A stretch of 64,000 bases of DNA from Citrobacter amalonaticus (GTDB lineage Bacteria; Pseudomonadota; Gammaproteobacteria; Enterobacterales; Enterobacteriaceae): the NCBI RefSeq assembly GCF_001559075.2, contig NZ_CP014015.2:434001-498000 (forward strand), given 5' to 3'. Below are positions 34,760 through 43,159 of this stretch, one piece after another; position 1 is the stretch's first letter, and each line of letters opens with the position of its first letter. The position numbers and the translations under genes are program-made. The notes under the pieces are model-generated. The model was not told the DNA's origin, made no database searches, and saw only the letters and a list, made by a program, of their open reading frames with translations.

Positions 34760-35266
34760 TTAATTTTTTAAGCGATAGCGACTACTGCGTTTACGCAACG
34801 CCCCGTCAGTAAAGAGCTGTTCCAGTGCGTTTCTGGCCTCTTCAAGCGGCCAGCCAAAGTGCGCGGCGACCTCTCCTGCCGTCATTCCCTGACGCACCGT
34901 CGCGAGCTGCGCCAGCAGCGCGTCGGCGTATTCAGACCGCGCAGGCGCTTCAGGCTGTAGCGCTTTCTTCTGCTCAGGAGGAGTCGACGCGCGCTTAAAT
35001 CCGCCGATCAGCCACTGGGTGTCGTCGTCTGGCCGACCAATTTCTTTGCGGCTGATGACGCGACCTGTGCGCTGTGCTGCGGCGCTTCCGGCATCCAGCG
35101 CCGCGCGGCACGCCGCCAGATCGCCTTCCACCACCAGCGTCACTTTGCCCGGGTCAAGCACTTCGTGGCTCAGCAGGTTGACGTTGGCGGCTTTCAGCAT
35201 GGCATCCGCCGCATCAACGGCGGCGACCATGCCTTCCACTTCCAGTAACCCCAGTGCATTGATCAT
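34760..35266 (-). CDS. eutK: Ethanolamine microcompartment shell protein EutK
   Basis: This 168-residue single-BMC-domain shell protein (residues 1-90, opening MINALGLLEVEGMVAAVDAADAML) has a linker (95-115) and a C-terminal winged-helix-like domain (about 118-168, ending RKRSSRYRLKN) that is strongly basic. In the E. coli protein this tail has a nucleic-acid-binding fold and the BMC part is monomeric. Length matches. Gap to eutL is 12 bp. Confidence 0.96.
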   Translation of the reverse strand: MINALGLLEVEGMVAAVDAADAMLKAANVNLLSHEVLDPGKVTLVVEGDLAACRAALDAGSAAAQRTGRVISRKEIGRPDDDTQWLIGGFKRASTPPEQKKALQPEAPARSEYADALLAQLATVRQGMTAGEVAAHFGWPLEEARNALEQLFTDGALRKRSSRYRLKN

Positions 35267-35278
35267 TGATGACCTCCG

Positions 35279-35938
35279 TTACGCGCGCTGAACAGGGTTA
35301 CGGGCGATGTCCAGAACCGCATCGGCAAAGGCATTACAGGCGGCTTTACAGGCAGCCTGGCTGCCGGTCAAAAATGCCGCCGAGTAGTTGGTTTCCGACG
35401 GTGGCGGCACGTAGGTCACCAGCTGGACATCGGCAGATTTCATCGCCGCATCAATGCCATAGGTTGCTTCCAGCGGTGGTGCCACCAGATAGGCCAGCGG
35501 ATCGCCCAGCGCAATGCCTGCCGTTGACGAGAGATAAGAACCGGTACGCGATACCACGTGCGCCAGAAACGCCGTGTTTTCTGCATCGTTCGCCCACTGG
35601 AACGCCGCGCCGCCTTCGATATGCGCGACCATCGCATCCAGACCGGCACGCACTTCCGCCGGGTTCGGTCCCCCCAACATAATCAGCACTTCACCCGCTG
35701 TCGGTGACGGCCCATGGGCTGCCCCGGCGTACAGCGAACGGCCATACACCACTTCAACCATCGCCTGTTTTGTCGCTTCGTCTGCGGCAATATACGTCAC
35801 GTCATCAGAATCTGCCGTGATGAGACCGAGGCTACGTATATGCGGCGGTAATTTAAGTTCACGTGCAAACCCGTCGTTCACGGAAGCAATCACGCGCATC
35901 GCGCTGACCGAGGGTCGAATCAAATCTAATGCTGGCAT
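35279..35938 (-). CDS. eutL: Ethanolamine microcompartment shell protein EutL
   Basis: This 219-residue tandem-BMC-domain protein forms pseudohexameric trimers on the shell facets. E. coli EutL has a gated central pore that binds ethanolamine. The two circularly permuted BMC repeats cover about residues 1-105 and 106-219. Sequence and length match E. coli EutL. It lies 9 bp after eutC in the operon. Confidence 0.97.
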   Translation of the reverse strand: MPALDLIRPSVSAMRVIASVNDGFARELKLPPHIRSLGLITADSDDVTYIAADEATKQAMVEVVYGRSLYAGAAHGPSPTAGEVLIMLGGPNPAEVRAGLDAMVAHIEGGAAFQWANDAENTAFLAHVVSRTGSYLSSTAGIALGDPLAYLVAPPLEATYGIDAAMKSADVQLVTYVPPPSETNYSAAFLTGSQAACKAACNAFADAVLDIARNPVQRA

Positions 35939-35947
35939 GATGCCTCC

Positions 35948-36844
35948 TTAACGGGTCATGTTGATGCCGGACGCTTTTTGCTCCAGCATGCGTTTGGCCA
36001 AATCCACGATGACAGCAGCCGCTTCTACCGGCGGCGTGCCCCCCTGGTGGATATTGGAAATACAGGTACGGTCGGCCTCCACCGTCGTCGCCACGCGCGG
36101 TGAATAGACCGCGTAGCAGGAGAGACTTTCCGACTGCCCCAGCCCAGGACGTTCACCGACCAGCAGAATCACCACTTTCGCCCCGAGGATCTCGCCGATC
36201 TGGTCTTCAATCTTCACGCGGCCATAGCGGACAAAGAACGGTGTCCCGACCTTCAGCCCGGCCTGCTTCAGACCGGACAGCAGCGGCGGCAGGATCTCTT
36301 CATAGTTCGCGGTGATCGCATCGGTAGACAGGCCGTCAGACACCACCACCTGAACATCCGGATTGGCGACGCACTGTGATTTCAGCGCCTCTATGGCTTC
36401 CTGGCTCAGACGGCGGCCCATATCCGGGCGCGTCAGGTAGAGATTCTTGTCGCTGATTTCCGAGCGCACTTCCAGCAGTCCCTGTGCTTTCACCCACTCT
36501 TCCGGCACCTCTTTCAGTACGGTGTCTTTCGAGCGTGAGTGGTCGGCGAGAAAACGCAGTAGCGCCTGAGTGCGTGGACGCGGACCGGCACGTCCGGTGC
36601 AGACGCGCGCCGCGGTGCTGCGCCGCAGTTCGGTCAGCACCTCTGCGCGGTGCGGATTTTCCACGCCAATCCAGGCTTTCGCTTCAGCGGAACCCAGATC
36701 CAGCGCGCAGCTCTCTGCGGTGGACGGCGCCGCGCACGACGTCTGGTTGCAGGACTGCGGCGACGGGGCGGCGGTCTGCGGCTGTGTCTGTCCCATTGAC
36801 GCCATTACGCTGCGTACAATTTCTTCAATCTGTTTTTGATCCAT
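35948..36844 (-). CDS. eutC: Ethanolamine ammonia-lyase small subunit
   Basis: This 298-residue small subunit of the adenosylcobalamin-dependent lyase converts ethanolamine to acetaldehyde and ammonia. The amphipathic N-terminus (QKQIEEIVRSVMASMG, residues 3-18) is the encapsulation signal, followed by a Gln/Pro/Ser linker. The body carries the B12-tail-binding elements (VVVSDGLSTDAITANYEE and LLVGERPGLGQSESLS). Length is close to E. coli EutC (295). Gap to eutB is 20 bp. Confidence 0.98.
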   Translation of the reverse strand: MDQKQIEEIVRSVMASMGQTQPQTAAPSPQSCNQTSCAAPSTAESCALDLGSAEAKAWIGVENPHRAEVLTELRRSTAARVCTGRAGPRPRTQALLRFLADHSRSKDTVLKEVPEEWVKAQGLLEVRSEISDKNLYLTRPDMGRRLSQEAIEALKSQCVANPDVQVVVSDGLSTDAITANYEEILPPLLSGLKQAGLKVGTPFFVRYGRVKIEDQIGEILGAKVVILLVGERPGLGQSESLSCYAVYSPRVATTVEADRTCISNIHQGGTPPVEAAAVIVDLAKRMLEQKASGINMTR

Positions 36845-36864
36845 TGTTTGTCATCCCCGCGTCA

Positions 36865-38226
36865 TCAGAAGAACAGTGACGGATCGCCCGCCCGTTTGGT
36901 CAGGCGACCATTTGCCATAATGCCCATTGTTTCCAGCCAGCGTTCAAACTCCGGCGACGGACGCAGATTCAGCAACTGGCGTACGGTCGCCGTATCGTGG
37001 AAGGCGGTAGTCTGGTAGTTGAGCATGATGTCGTCGCCAAGCGGCATACCCATGATGTAGTTACAACCCGCGGTGGCGAGCAGAATCATCAGGTTTTCGT
37101 TGAGGTTCTGATCGGCATCGGCATGGTTGGTGTAGCAGCAGTCGCAGCCCATCGAAATGCCGCTCAGCTTGCCCATAAAGTGGTCTTCCAGACCGGCACG
37201 AATGATCTGACGGTCATTGTAGAGATACTCCGGCCCGATAAAGCCCACCACGGTGTTCACCAGGAATGGATCGTAGTGACGCGCCAGACCGTAGTTACGC
37301 GCTTCCATCGTCACCTGGTCCGCCCCGAAGTTCGCCCCGGCAGAGAGCGCCGAGCCCTGTCCGGTTTCAAAGTACAGGCAGTTTTCCCCGGCGATCCGGT
37401 TAAACTCCGCCCCTACCGCACGCGCTTCGTCCAGCATTGCCAGCTCCACGCCGAACTCTTTTAAGCCCTTTTCACTGCCGCAGATACTCTGGAAGATCAG
37501 TCCACCCGGCGCACCGCGACGGATCGCTTCAATCTGCGTGGTAACGTGCGCCAGCACACAGCCCTGGGTCGGGATGTTGAACTTGTCGATTACCCCATAA
37601 ACCGTGTCCAGCACGCGGCTTAAGTTCTCCACGTCGTCGGTCACCGGGTTGACGCCAATCACCGCATCGCCAGCCCCAAAAGAGAGCCCTTCGTAGATTT
37701 GCGCGGCAATACTCTGCACATCATCACGGGTATCGTTCGGCTGCAGACGACAACTGAAGGTGCCGGGAATCCCGATCGTGGTGTTGGCCTTTTTGATCAC
37801 CGGCATTTTCTTGCCGCCGTAGATCAGATCCGCGTTAGAGCAGATCTTCGCCACCGCCGCCACCACTTCCGAGGTCAGTCCTTTACGCGTAAAGGCAATA
37901 TCATCAACCGAGGTCTCATCGCTCAGCACATGCTCACGCAGCTCGCTGATGCTCCAGTTCTTAATGCGGTTGTAGGCCGTTTCGTTGACATCGTCCTGAA
38001 TCAGACGCGTGACGCAGTCCTCTTCATAGGAAATCACCGGGTTGTTGCGAATATCCGCCACCGTCATTTCCGACAACACCTGTTTCGCCGCTACACGCTC
38101 CTGCGAGCTTTGCGCCGCGACGCCGGCCAGCACATCCCCCGAACGCAGTTCGTTGGCTTTTGCCAGCACCTCTTTTACATCCTTAAACTGATAAACATTG
38201 CCGAACAATGTGGTCTTTAGTTTCAT
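36865..38226 (-). CDS. eutB: Ethanolamine ammonia-lyase large subunit
   Basis: This 453-residue catalytic large subunit is a TIM barrel that binds ethanolamine and the corrin face of adenosylcobalamin. Conserved strands include TFSCRLQPND, VIGVNPVTDD, FETGQGSALSAGANFGADQ and MGCDCCYTNHADADQN. Length equals E. coli EutB. It is contiguous with eutA upstream (11-bp gap); in E. coli K-12 a prophage is inserted near here, whereas here the junction is clean. Confidence 0.99.
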   Translation of the reverse strand: MKLKTTLFGNVYQFKDVKEVLAKANELRSGDVLAGVAAQSSQERVAAKQVLSEMTVADIRNNPVISYEEDCVTRLIQDDVNETAYNRIKNWSISELREHVLSDETSVDDIAFTRKGLTSEVVAAVAKICSNADLIYGGKKMPVIKKANTTIGIPGTFSCRLQPNDTRDDVQSIAAQIYEGLSFGAGDAVIGVNPVTDDVENLSRVLDTVYGVIDKFNIPTQGCVLAHVTTQIEAIRRGAPGGLIFQSICGSEKGLKEFGVELAMLDEARAVGAEFNRIAGENCLYFETGQGSALSAGANFGADQVTMEARNYGLARHYDPFLVNTVVGFIGPEYLYNDRQIIRAGLEDHFMGKLSGISMGCDCCYTNHADADQNLNENLMILLATAGCNYIMGMPLGDDIMLNYQTTAFHDTATVRQLLNLRPSPEFERWLETMGIMANGRLTKRAGDPSLFF

Positions 38227-38237
38227 AAGTCGTTCCC

Positions 38238-39641
38238 TCAGGAAGGAAATGCGAGTGATTTCACCGTCACCGGCACAACCGATCCGCCAAACAAAGGCGT
38301 ACCAATGTCGATATAGTCGCCCGCCCGGACAATCACTTCGTCAATGACCGCCAGCGGGAGTTGCTGTAACTGTGGGCGCAACAGCATGCCCAGCGCTTTA
38401 CCAAAGTCCTGCTCGGCCACCACCAGCAGGGGATGCGGATTCGGGTAACGCGCGATGAAGGCCAGCAGCGCGTCGATGACCGTAAGTAATGCGGCGTAAC
38501 GCACCGGCAGCGAGGCGGGAAGCGCCAGTACGTATGCGTCAGTCTGTGGATCCAGATCGAGCTGCATCAGCGCCTGTTGCCACGCGCCAACCAGATCGGC
38601 GTCATCCATCGGGATCGCCACCGGCAGATTGCGCAGCGGCAACTGAACCCCTTCCAGCCAGATGGTGCTGCCCGAGAGCGACAGCGTGTGCGCCCCTGCG
38701 CCAATCACCGTGGCGCGCACGGTCTGCGCCGGAAACTGCACGTTCATCGCACGCAGACGCGGATGCTCATGCAGCGCCGTCGCCAGCAGCGGCCCAATAT
38801 CAGAAAAACAGAACGGGTCGGCAGGCAGGTTGCGATAGCACTCCCCCACGCCGCCGGACAGGGTGATCACCTCCGGCTTCGCGTCCGCTGGCAGTAACCC
38901 GGTTTGCATCAGCGTCTGCGCCAATGGCGACAGCGCGCCGTCGATCACTTCTACGATCAGACTCGCCATCCGCTGCGCTACCTGCCCTAACTGCGCGACG
39001 GTCAGTGAACGGGCATCGGTACCAACACCGAATACCTCATCGACAATCTTCTGACCGGGTTGATGGGCATGCACGACGCGCCCTTGACCGTCAGTCTCCA
39101 GCAGACGTCCGCCGACGTTCAGGCAGGCGGTGCCGCTCACCTTTCCGGCATCAAACAGCGCGTAGTTCGAAGTGCCGCCGCCGATGTCGATGTTCAGCAC
39201 CCGGCACATCCGCTGTTCAGACAGGGTTTGCGCCCCGGCGCCGTGACCGGCAATCACCGATTCCAGATGCGGTCCGGCGCTGGCAACCACAAAGTCGCCG
39301 AGCGACTGGGAGAGCGTCATCACCGCCGGGCGCGCGTTGCGGGTTTTCGCACTCTCGCCGGTGATGATGATGGCCCCTGAATCAACCGATTCCGGCGCGA
39401 TCCCCGCCGCCTGATACTGCGCGAGGATCAGCGCTTTAAGTTCGTCCTCCCGTAACCCACCCTGCTTATCGACGGGGGTAAAGAAGACCGGGCTTTGCCA
39501 GCTAATGTCGCGTTTGATGAATTCGTAACGGGGCACCTGCGACACAGCCGCACGGTTAACCAGTTCCAGGCGCGAGAAGATCACCTGAGTGGTCGTGGTG
39601 CCGATATCGATACCGACGCTCAGTAGCTGGCGCGTGTTCAC
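38238..39641 (-). CDS. eutA: Ethanolamine ammonia-lyase reactivating factor EutA
   Basis: This 467-residue ASKHA-fold ATPase releases damaged cobalamin from the lyase so it can reload. Phosphate-binding loops are VGIDIGTTTTQVIFS (residues 9-23) and VLNIDIGGGTSNYALFD near residue 150. The adenosine motif VITLSGGVGE is near residue 258. Length equals E. coli EutA. The ATG overlaps the eutH stop by 4 bp. Confidence 0.98.
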   Translation of the reverse strand: MNTRQLLSVGIDIGTTTTQVIFSRLELVNRAAVSQVPRYEFIKRDISWQSPVFFTPVDKQGGLREDELKALILAQYQAAGIAPESVDSGAIIITGESAKTRNARPAVMTLSQSLGDFVVASAGPHLESVIAGHGAGAQTLSEQRMCRVLNIDIGGGTSNYALFDAGKVSGTACLNVGGRLLETDGQGRVVHAHQPGQKIVDEVFGVGTDARSLTVAQLGQVAQRMASLIVEVIDGALSPLAQTLMQTGLLPADAKPEVITLSGGVGECYRNLPADPFCFSDIGPLLATALHEHPRLRAMNVQFPAQTVRATVIGAGAHTLSLSGSTIWLEGVQLPLRNLPVAIPMDDADLVGAWQQALMQLDLDPQTDAYVLALPASLPVRYAALLTVIDALLAFIARYPNPHPLLVVAEQDFGKALGMLLRPQLQQLPLAVIDEVIVRAGDYIDIGTPLFGGSVVPVTVKSLAFPS

Positions 39642-40864
39642 GATTGCGCCTCCACTTCCGTTTCTGCCGGAACGTTTTCATCTTTTGGCACCAACATCAT
39701 GGCCACGCCAATTGCCGTGACACCGCCAATCAATTTGCCGACAATCATCGGGAAGATCATGGCGTTCATGTTGGCCGCCGCGAAACCTAAGTGGTCACCC
39801 AGCGCGAAGGCTGCGGAGACGGCGAAGGCGCAGTTGATCACTTTGCCGCGGGTATCCATCTGCTTCATCATGCCGAACATCGGGATGTTATTCGCCAGTG
39901 TCGCCACCATGCCGCCTGCCGCCATATTGTTGATTTTCAACAGGCTACCAACACGCATCAGCGGTTTCTCAAACCAGCGGGTCAGCAACAGCACCATCGG
40001 ATACGCCCCGAGCAGCACGCAGGAGATAGAACCGATCACTTCAATGGCGCGCATCACTTCACCGGGGGTGTCGCCAGGCGCCATGAAGATCGGGTCGAGA
40101 CCAGGGATCAGCTCCCAGCCCAGCAGGAACTTGATGACTGCCGCGGCGAGACCAATGGTGATCAGCGCGACGAGGAATTTGGCGAAGATCTGGAAGCCGT
40201 TGATCATTTTTTCCGGGATGAATTTCAGTCCCAGCGCCACCAGCACGGCGACGATGATCACCGGGATCATGTTCATCAGGATCAGCGCGAAGGTGAACTC
40301 GACCGGTTGTCCATTGATCTCAACGCCCGAATACATCGCGACCAGACCGCCGGCAATACAGCCAATAGGGATCGTGACAATGCCTGCCAGCACGCCAAGC
40401 GCCAGATAACGGCGGTCGGACGGTTCGATAATGCCCAGCGCAACGGGGATAGAGAACACGATGGTAGGTCCCATCATTGCCCCCAGAATCAACCCCGAGT
40501 AGAGCCACGCCGCGACATCGCCACCCGCCAGCTCTTTGGCGAGGAAGAAGCCGCCCATATCGCACGCCAGCAGCGTTCCGGCGAACATCGACGGGTTCGC
40601 ACCAAGCATTTCATACAGCGGAATAATCACCGGCCCAAGCAGTTTGGCTAACACCGGCGCCAGCGCGGTCATACCGACCATCGCCAGTCCCAGTGCACCC
40701 ATCGCCATAAATCCTTCTTCGAACTGACCGCCGGATCCCTCAATACTTTTGCCGAACTTCCCGAGGTAACGCGCCGACCCGCCGAACTGCGACAGGATCC
40801 TGTCCACGGCGGCAATCAGCATAAAGAACATCATGATGTACATGATGATTTCGTTAATTCCCAT
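39638..40864 (-). CDS. eutH: Ethanolamine importer EutH
   Basis: This 408-residue inner-membrane protein has about 11 predicted helices and facilitates ethanolamine entry when external levels are low. I chose the ATG at 40864 (MGINEIIMYIMMFFM) because it gives E. coli length; an upstream ATG would read through the REP sequence. Charged loops are few and the conserved GANPSMFAGTLLACDMGGFF stretch is intact. A REP pair separates it from eutG. Confidence 0.97.
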   Translation of the reverse strand: MGINEIIMYIMMFFMLIAAVDRILSQFGGSARYLGKFGKSIEGSGGQFEEGFMAMGALGLAMVGMTALAPVLAKLLGPVIIPLYEMLGANPSMFAGTLLACDMGGFFLAKELAGGDVAAWLYSGLILGAMMGPTIVFSIPVALGIIEPSDRRYLALGVLAGIVTIPIGCIAGGLVAMYSGVEINGQPVEFTFALILMNMIPVIIVAVLVALGLKFIPEKMINGFQIFAKFLVALITIGLAAAVIKFLLGWELIPGLDPIFMAPGDTPGEVMRAIEVIGSISCVLLGAYPMVLLLTRWFEKPLMRVGSLLKINNMAAGGMVATLANNIPMFGMMKQMDTRGKVINCAFAVSAAFALGDHLGFAAANMNAMIFPMIVGKLIGGVTAIGVAMMLVPKDENVPAETEVEAQS

Positions 40865-40890
40865 ACCCTTATCTCCATTTGCCAGGGTTT

Positions 40891-40978
40891 TCGTAGGCCT
40901 GATAAGCGCAGTGCCATCAGGCAATGATGCCGCGTTTTGCCAGATGGCGGCGCGAACGCCTTATCTGGCCTACGTCCT
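40891..40978. repeat. BIME between eutG and eutH
   Basis: Two REP units facing each other: GTAGGCCTGATAAGCGCAGTGCCATCAGGC and GCCAGATGGCGG...AACGCCTTATCTGGCCTACG, inside the eut operon. Confidence 0.85.
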
Positions 40979-40987
40979 GGTATGCTT

Positions 40988-42175
40988 TTATTGTGCCGCC
41001 GCGTACAACTCGATAATGTCGCTCTGCGTGGCGGTGCGTGGGTTGCTGCGTATACAAATATCCTCCAGCGCGGCTTGCGCCCAGACGCTGTAGTGTTCTG
41101 GTTTTGCGCCGACATCAGCGAGCCGTTTGTTCAGGCCCACCTCCGCAATCAGTTCGCTGACTGCGGCGATAGCGTCGCGATCGTCTGCTTTCTTATTGGT
41201 TAAGGCGCGCCCGATATGGCTAAAGCGTTCGCGACACACCATGCGGTTAAAGCCCATCACCGTCGGTAGCAGCATGGCGTTCGCCTGGCCATGCGGAATG
41301 TGCAATGTGGCGCCAGGCTGATGCGCCATCGCATGACACAGCCCCAGCCCGGCGCTGGAAAACGCCATTCCTGCCATGCAGGAGGCCAGCAGCATGCTCT
41401 CCCGTGCGGCGAGGTCATGACCGTAACCCACCGCTTTCGGCAGCGATTTGCCAATCATCGCAATCGCGCCGATCGCCAGGCTGTCGGTAAACGGCGAGGC
41501 ATTCAGCGCGCTGTATGCCTCAACCGCGTGCGTCAGCGCATCAATCCCGGTCATTGCCGTCACATGAGGCGGTACGCCTTCGGTCAGCGCGGCATCGAGG
41601 ATTGCCACGTCCGGCATCAGCGTCGCATGTGCCAGCACCTGTTTGCGTCCCGTCGCCGCGTCGATAATCACCGTTACGTTAGTGGTTTCCGATCCGGTTC
41701 CGGCGGTGGTGGGGACGGCAATCAACGGCAGGCGCGGACGTAAGCTGCTGTATTCCGTCATCTCCGCCAGCGTCTGATTTGGATTCGTCACCAACAGGGC
41801 GACTGCTTTTGCCGCATCCAGCACTGAACCGCCACCAAAGGCAACAACGCCGTCGCATTTTGACTCGCGCAGTTGGGCGACCGCCGCGCAGACGTCGGTG
41901 ATGCACGGCTCACCCATCGGACACGGCCAGACCGTCATCGCCACGCCTTTCATCGCCAGACTGCGCTCTAACGACGCGGTCATCCCCGCCTGATGCAGGA
42001 AACTGTCGACCATCACGAACAGATGGCTTAAGCCTCGCGATTGCGCTTCCTGTCCGCAGGAACTGAGCGCCCCGAGCCCGCACAGCGTGACCGGCGGTAC
42101 GCTGAACGTTTTCACGCGTTGCAGATTCAGGGTATCGAATGCCTGAAAGAGCGCCGTCTGCAATTCAGCTTGCAT
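40988..42175 (-). CDS. eutG: Alcohol dehydrogenase EutG
   Basis: This 395-residue iron-type (group III) alcohol dehydrogenase reduces acetaldehyde to ethanol inside the microcompartment and recycles NADH to NAD+. The GGGSVLDAAK dinucleotide-binding turn and the metal-binding stretch with HAMAHQPGATLHIPHGQANA are present. The N-terminal extension (QTALFQAFDTLNLQRVKTF) fits the amphipathic targeting helix reported for EutG. Its start overlaps the eutJ end by 11 bp. Confidence 0.97.
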   Translation of the reverse strand: MQAELQTALFQAFDTLNLQRVKTFSVPPVTLCGLGALSSCGQEAQSRGLSHLFVMVDSFLHQAGMTASLERSLAMKGVAMTVWPCPMGEPCITDVCAAVAQLRESKCDGVVAFGGGSVLDAAKAVALLVTNPNQTLAEMTEYSSLRPRLPLIAVPTTAGTGSETTNVTVIIDAATGRKQVLAHATLMPDVAILDAALTEGVPPHVTAMTGIDALTHAVEAYSALNASPFTDSLAIGAIAMIGKSLPKAVGYGHDLAARESMLLASCMAGMAFSSAGLGLCHAMAHQPGATLHIPHGQANAMLLPTVMGFNRMVCRERFSHIGRALTNKKADDRDAIAAVSELIAEVGLNKRLADVGAKPEHYSVWAQAALEDICIRSNPRTATQSDIIELYAAAQ

Positions 42176-43004
42176 AGATTCCCTCCGCTTTCTCTCTCCC
42201 GCTGTTTGCGATCGCCAGCGGTGTCATAAACAGGCTGTGCCGGGGCAGATGTACCTGGAGTTCAGGAAAGCGCTGGCGAAACAACGCCTCCACGCCCGGT
42301 TGCATACAGGAGCCACCCGCCAGCCATAAATCGGCTATTTCTTGTCCTTCGATATGACGGGCAACAATCTCCGCCATTTTTTCGTAGACCGGTTTCACCA
42401 CCGGCCAAATCTCCTGCGCGTTGCTGCGCTTGACCTGCTCGGCCTCTTCCAGTTCGATGCGCCGGTTTCCGGCCAGAGTCAGAGAAATATGGTGACCGCC
42501 CGTCGCTTCATCCGCCGAGTACGTCACTTTGCCCTGCTTAACGATGGCGATCCCAGTCGTGCCGCCACCGATATCCACGACACCGGCGTTATCCAGTTGC
42601 AGCAGATCGGCGACCGCGGTTGGTTCATCCAGCACATGGCTGACCTCCAGCCCGGCAGATTCCAGTACGTTGATGGAGATGCGCGGGTCGGTGCCCGGCG
42701 GGAACGACGTCGCCGCGTGGGTAAACCGGCTGCCGAGCTGTTGTTCGAGCGTATCGAGATGGCGGCGCACGATAGTGACCGCACCGAAGAAATCCCAGAC
42801 GATGCCGTCGCGCACGACGTCAGCCCAGTCAAGACACACCGCGACCGGCTGTCCGTCGCCATCGACAACCATCGACACCACGTCGCAGGTGCCCAGGTCA
42901 ACACCCAGCCACAGCGCGGAATCGCTCGTCGCAGGCGCCTGATTACACAGGTCAGCGGCTTTTTGCAGTCTTGGCGTGAGCCAACTTTCTTCGTCGTGCG
43001 CCAT
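42165..43004 (-). CDS. eutJ: Chaperone-like ethanolamine utilization protein EutJ
   Basis: This 279-residue Hsp70/actin-fold protein has the phosphate loops LWLGVDLGTCDVVSM (about residues 30-44) and VVDIGGGTTGIAIV and the adenosine motif LWLAGGSCMQPG. I chose the ATG at 43004 (MAHDEESW), 5 nt after GGAGAG; another ATG at 43016 would place codons across the ribosome-binding site. The role is unproven and a chaperone or assembly role is assumed. It lies 155 bp after eutE, the gap being filled by a palindrome. Confidence 0.95.
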   Translation of the reverse strand: MAHDEESWLTPRLQKAADLCNQAPATSDSALWLGVDLGTCDVVSMVVDGDGQPVAVCLDWADVVRDGIVWDFFGAVTIVRRHLDTLEQQLGSRFTHAATSFPPGTDPRISINVLESAGLEVSHVLDEPTAVADLLQLDNAGVVDIGGGTTGIAIVKQGKVTYSADEATGGHHISLTLAGNRRIELEEAEQVKRSNAQEIWPVVKPVYEKMAEIVARHIEGQEIADLWLAGGSCMQPGVEALFRQRFPELQVHLPRHSLFMTPLAIANSGREKAEGIYAS

Positions 43005-43024
43005 CTCTCTCTCCATCGGCCTGA

Positions 43025-43152
43025 CCCATCAGGCGTTATTGTTGCAGGCAGTTTGGACACGGACAGCGCGCAAGAACCGGAGCGTACACGTAGTACGTGA
43101 GGATTCTGAGCACTGCCCTGGTCCAAAATGCCAAATAAAATAGCCTGATGGG
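43025..43152. repeat. 128-bp extended imperfect palindrome between eutE and eutJ
   Basis: Outer arms CCCATCAGGC (43025-43034) and GCCTGATGGG (43143-43152) are perfect. Inside them TTTGGAC...GTCCAAA, GGACAGCGC...GCACTGCCC and CGTAC-ACGTA-GTACG pair in turn, so the whole element can fold into one long hairpin. It contains no convincing gene. E. coli has a much shorter gap here. The build is that of a dispersed MITE-like or intergenic repeat unit. Confidence 0.75.
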
Positions 43153-43159
43153 CAGGCAC

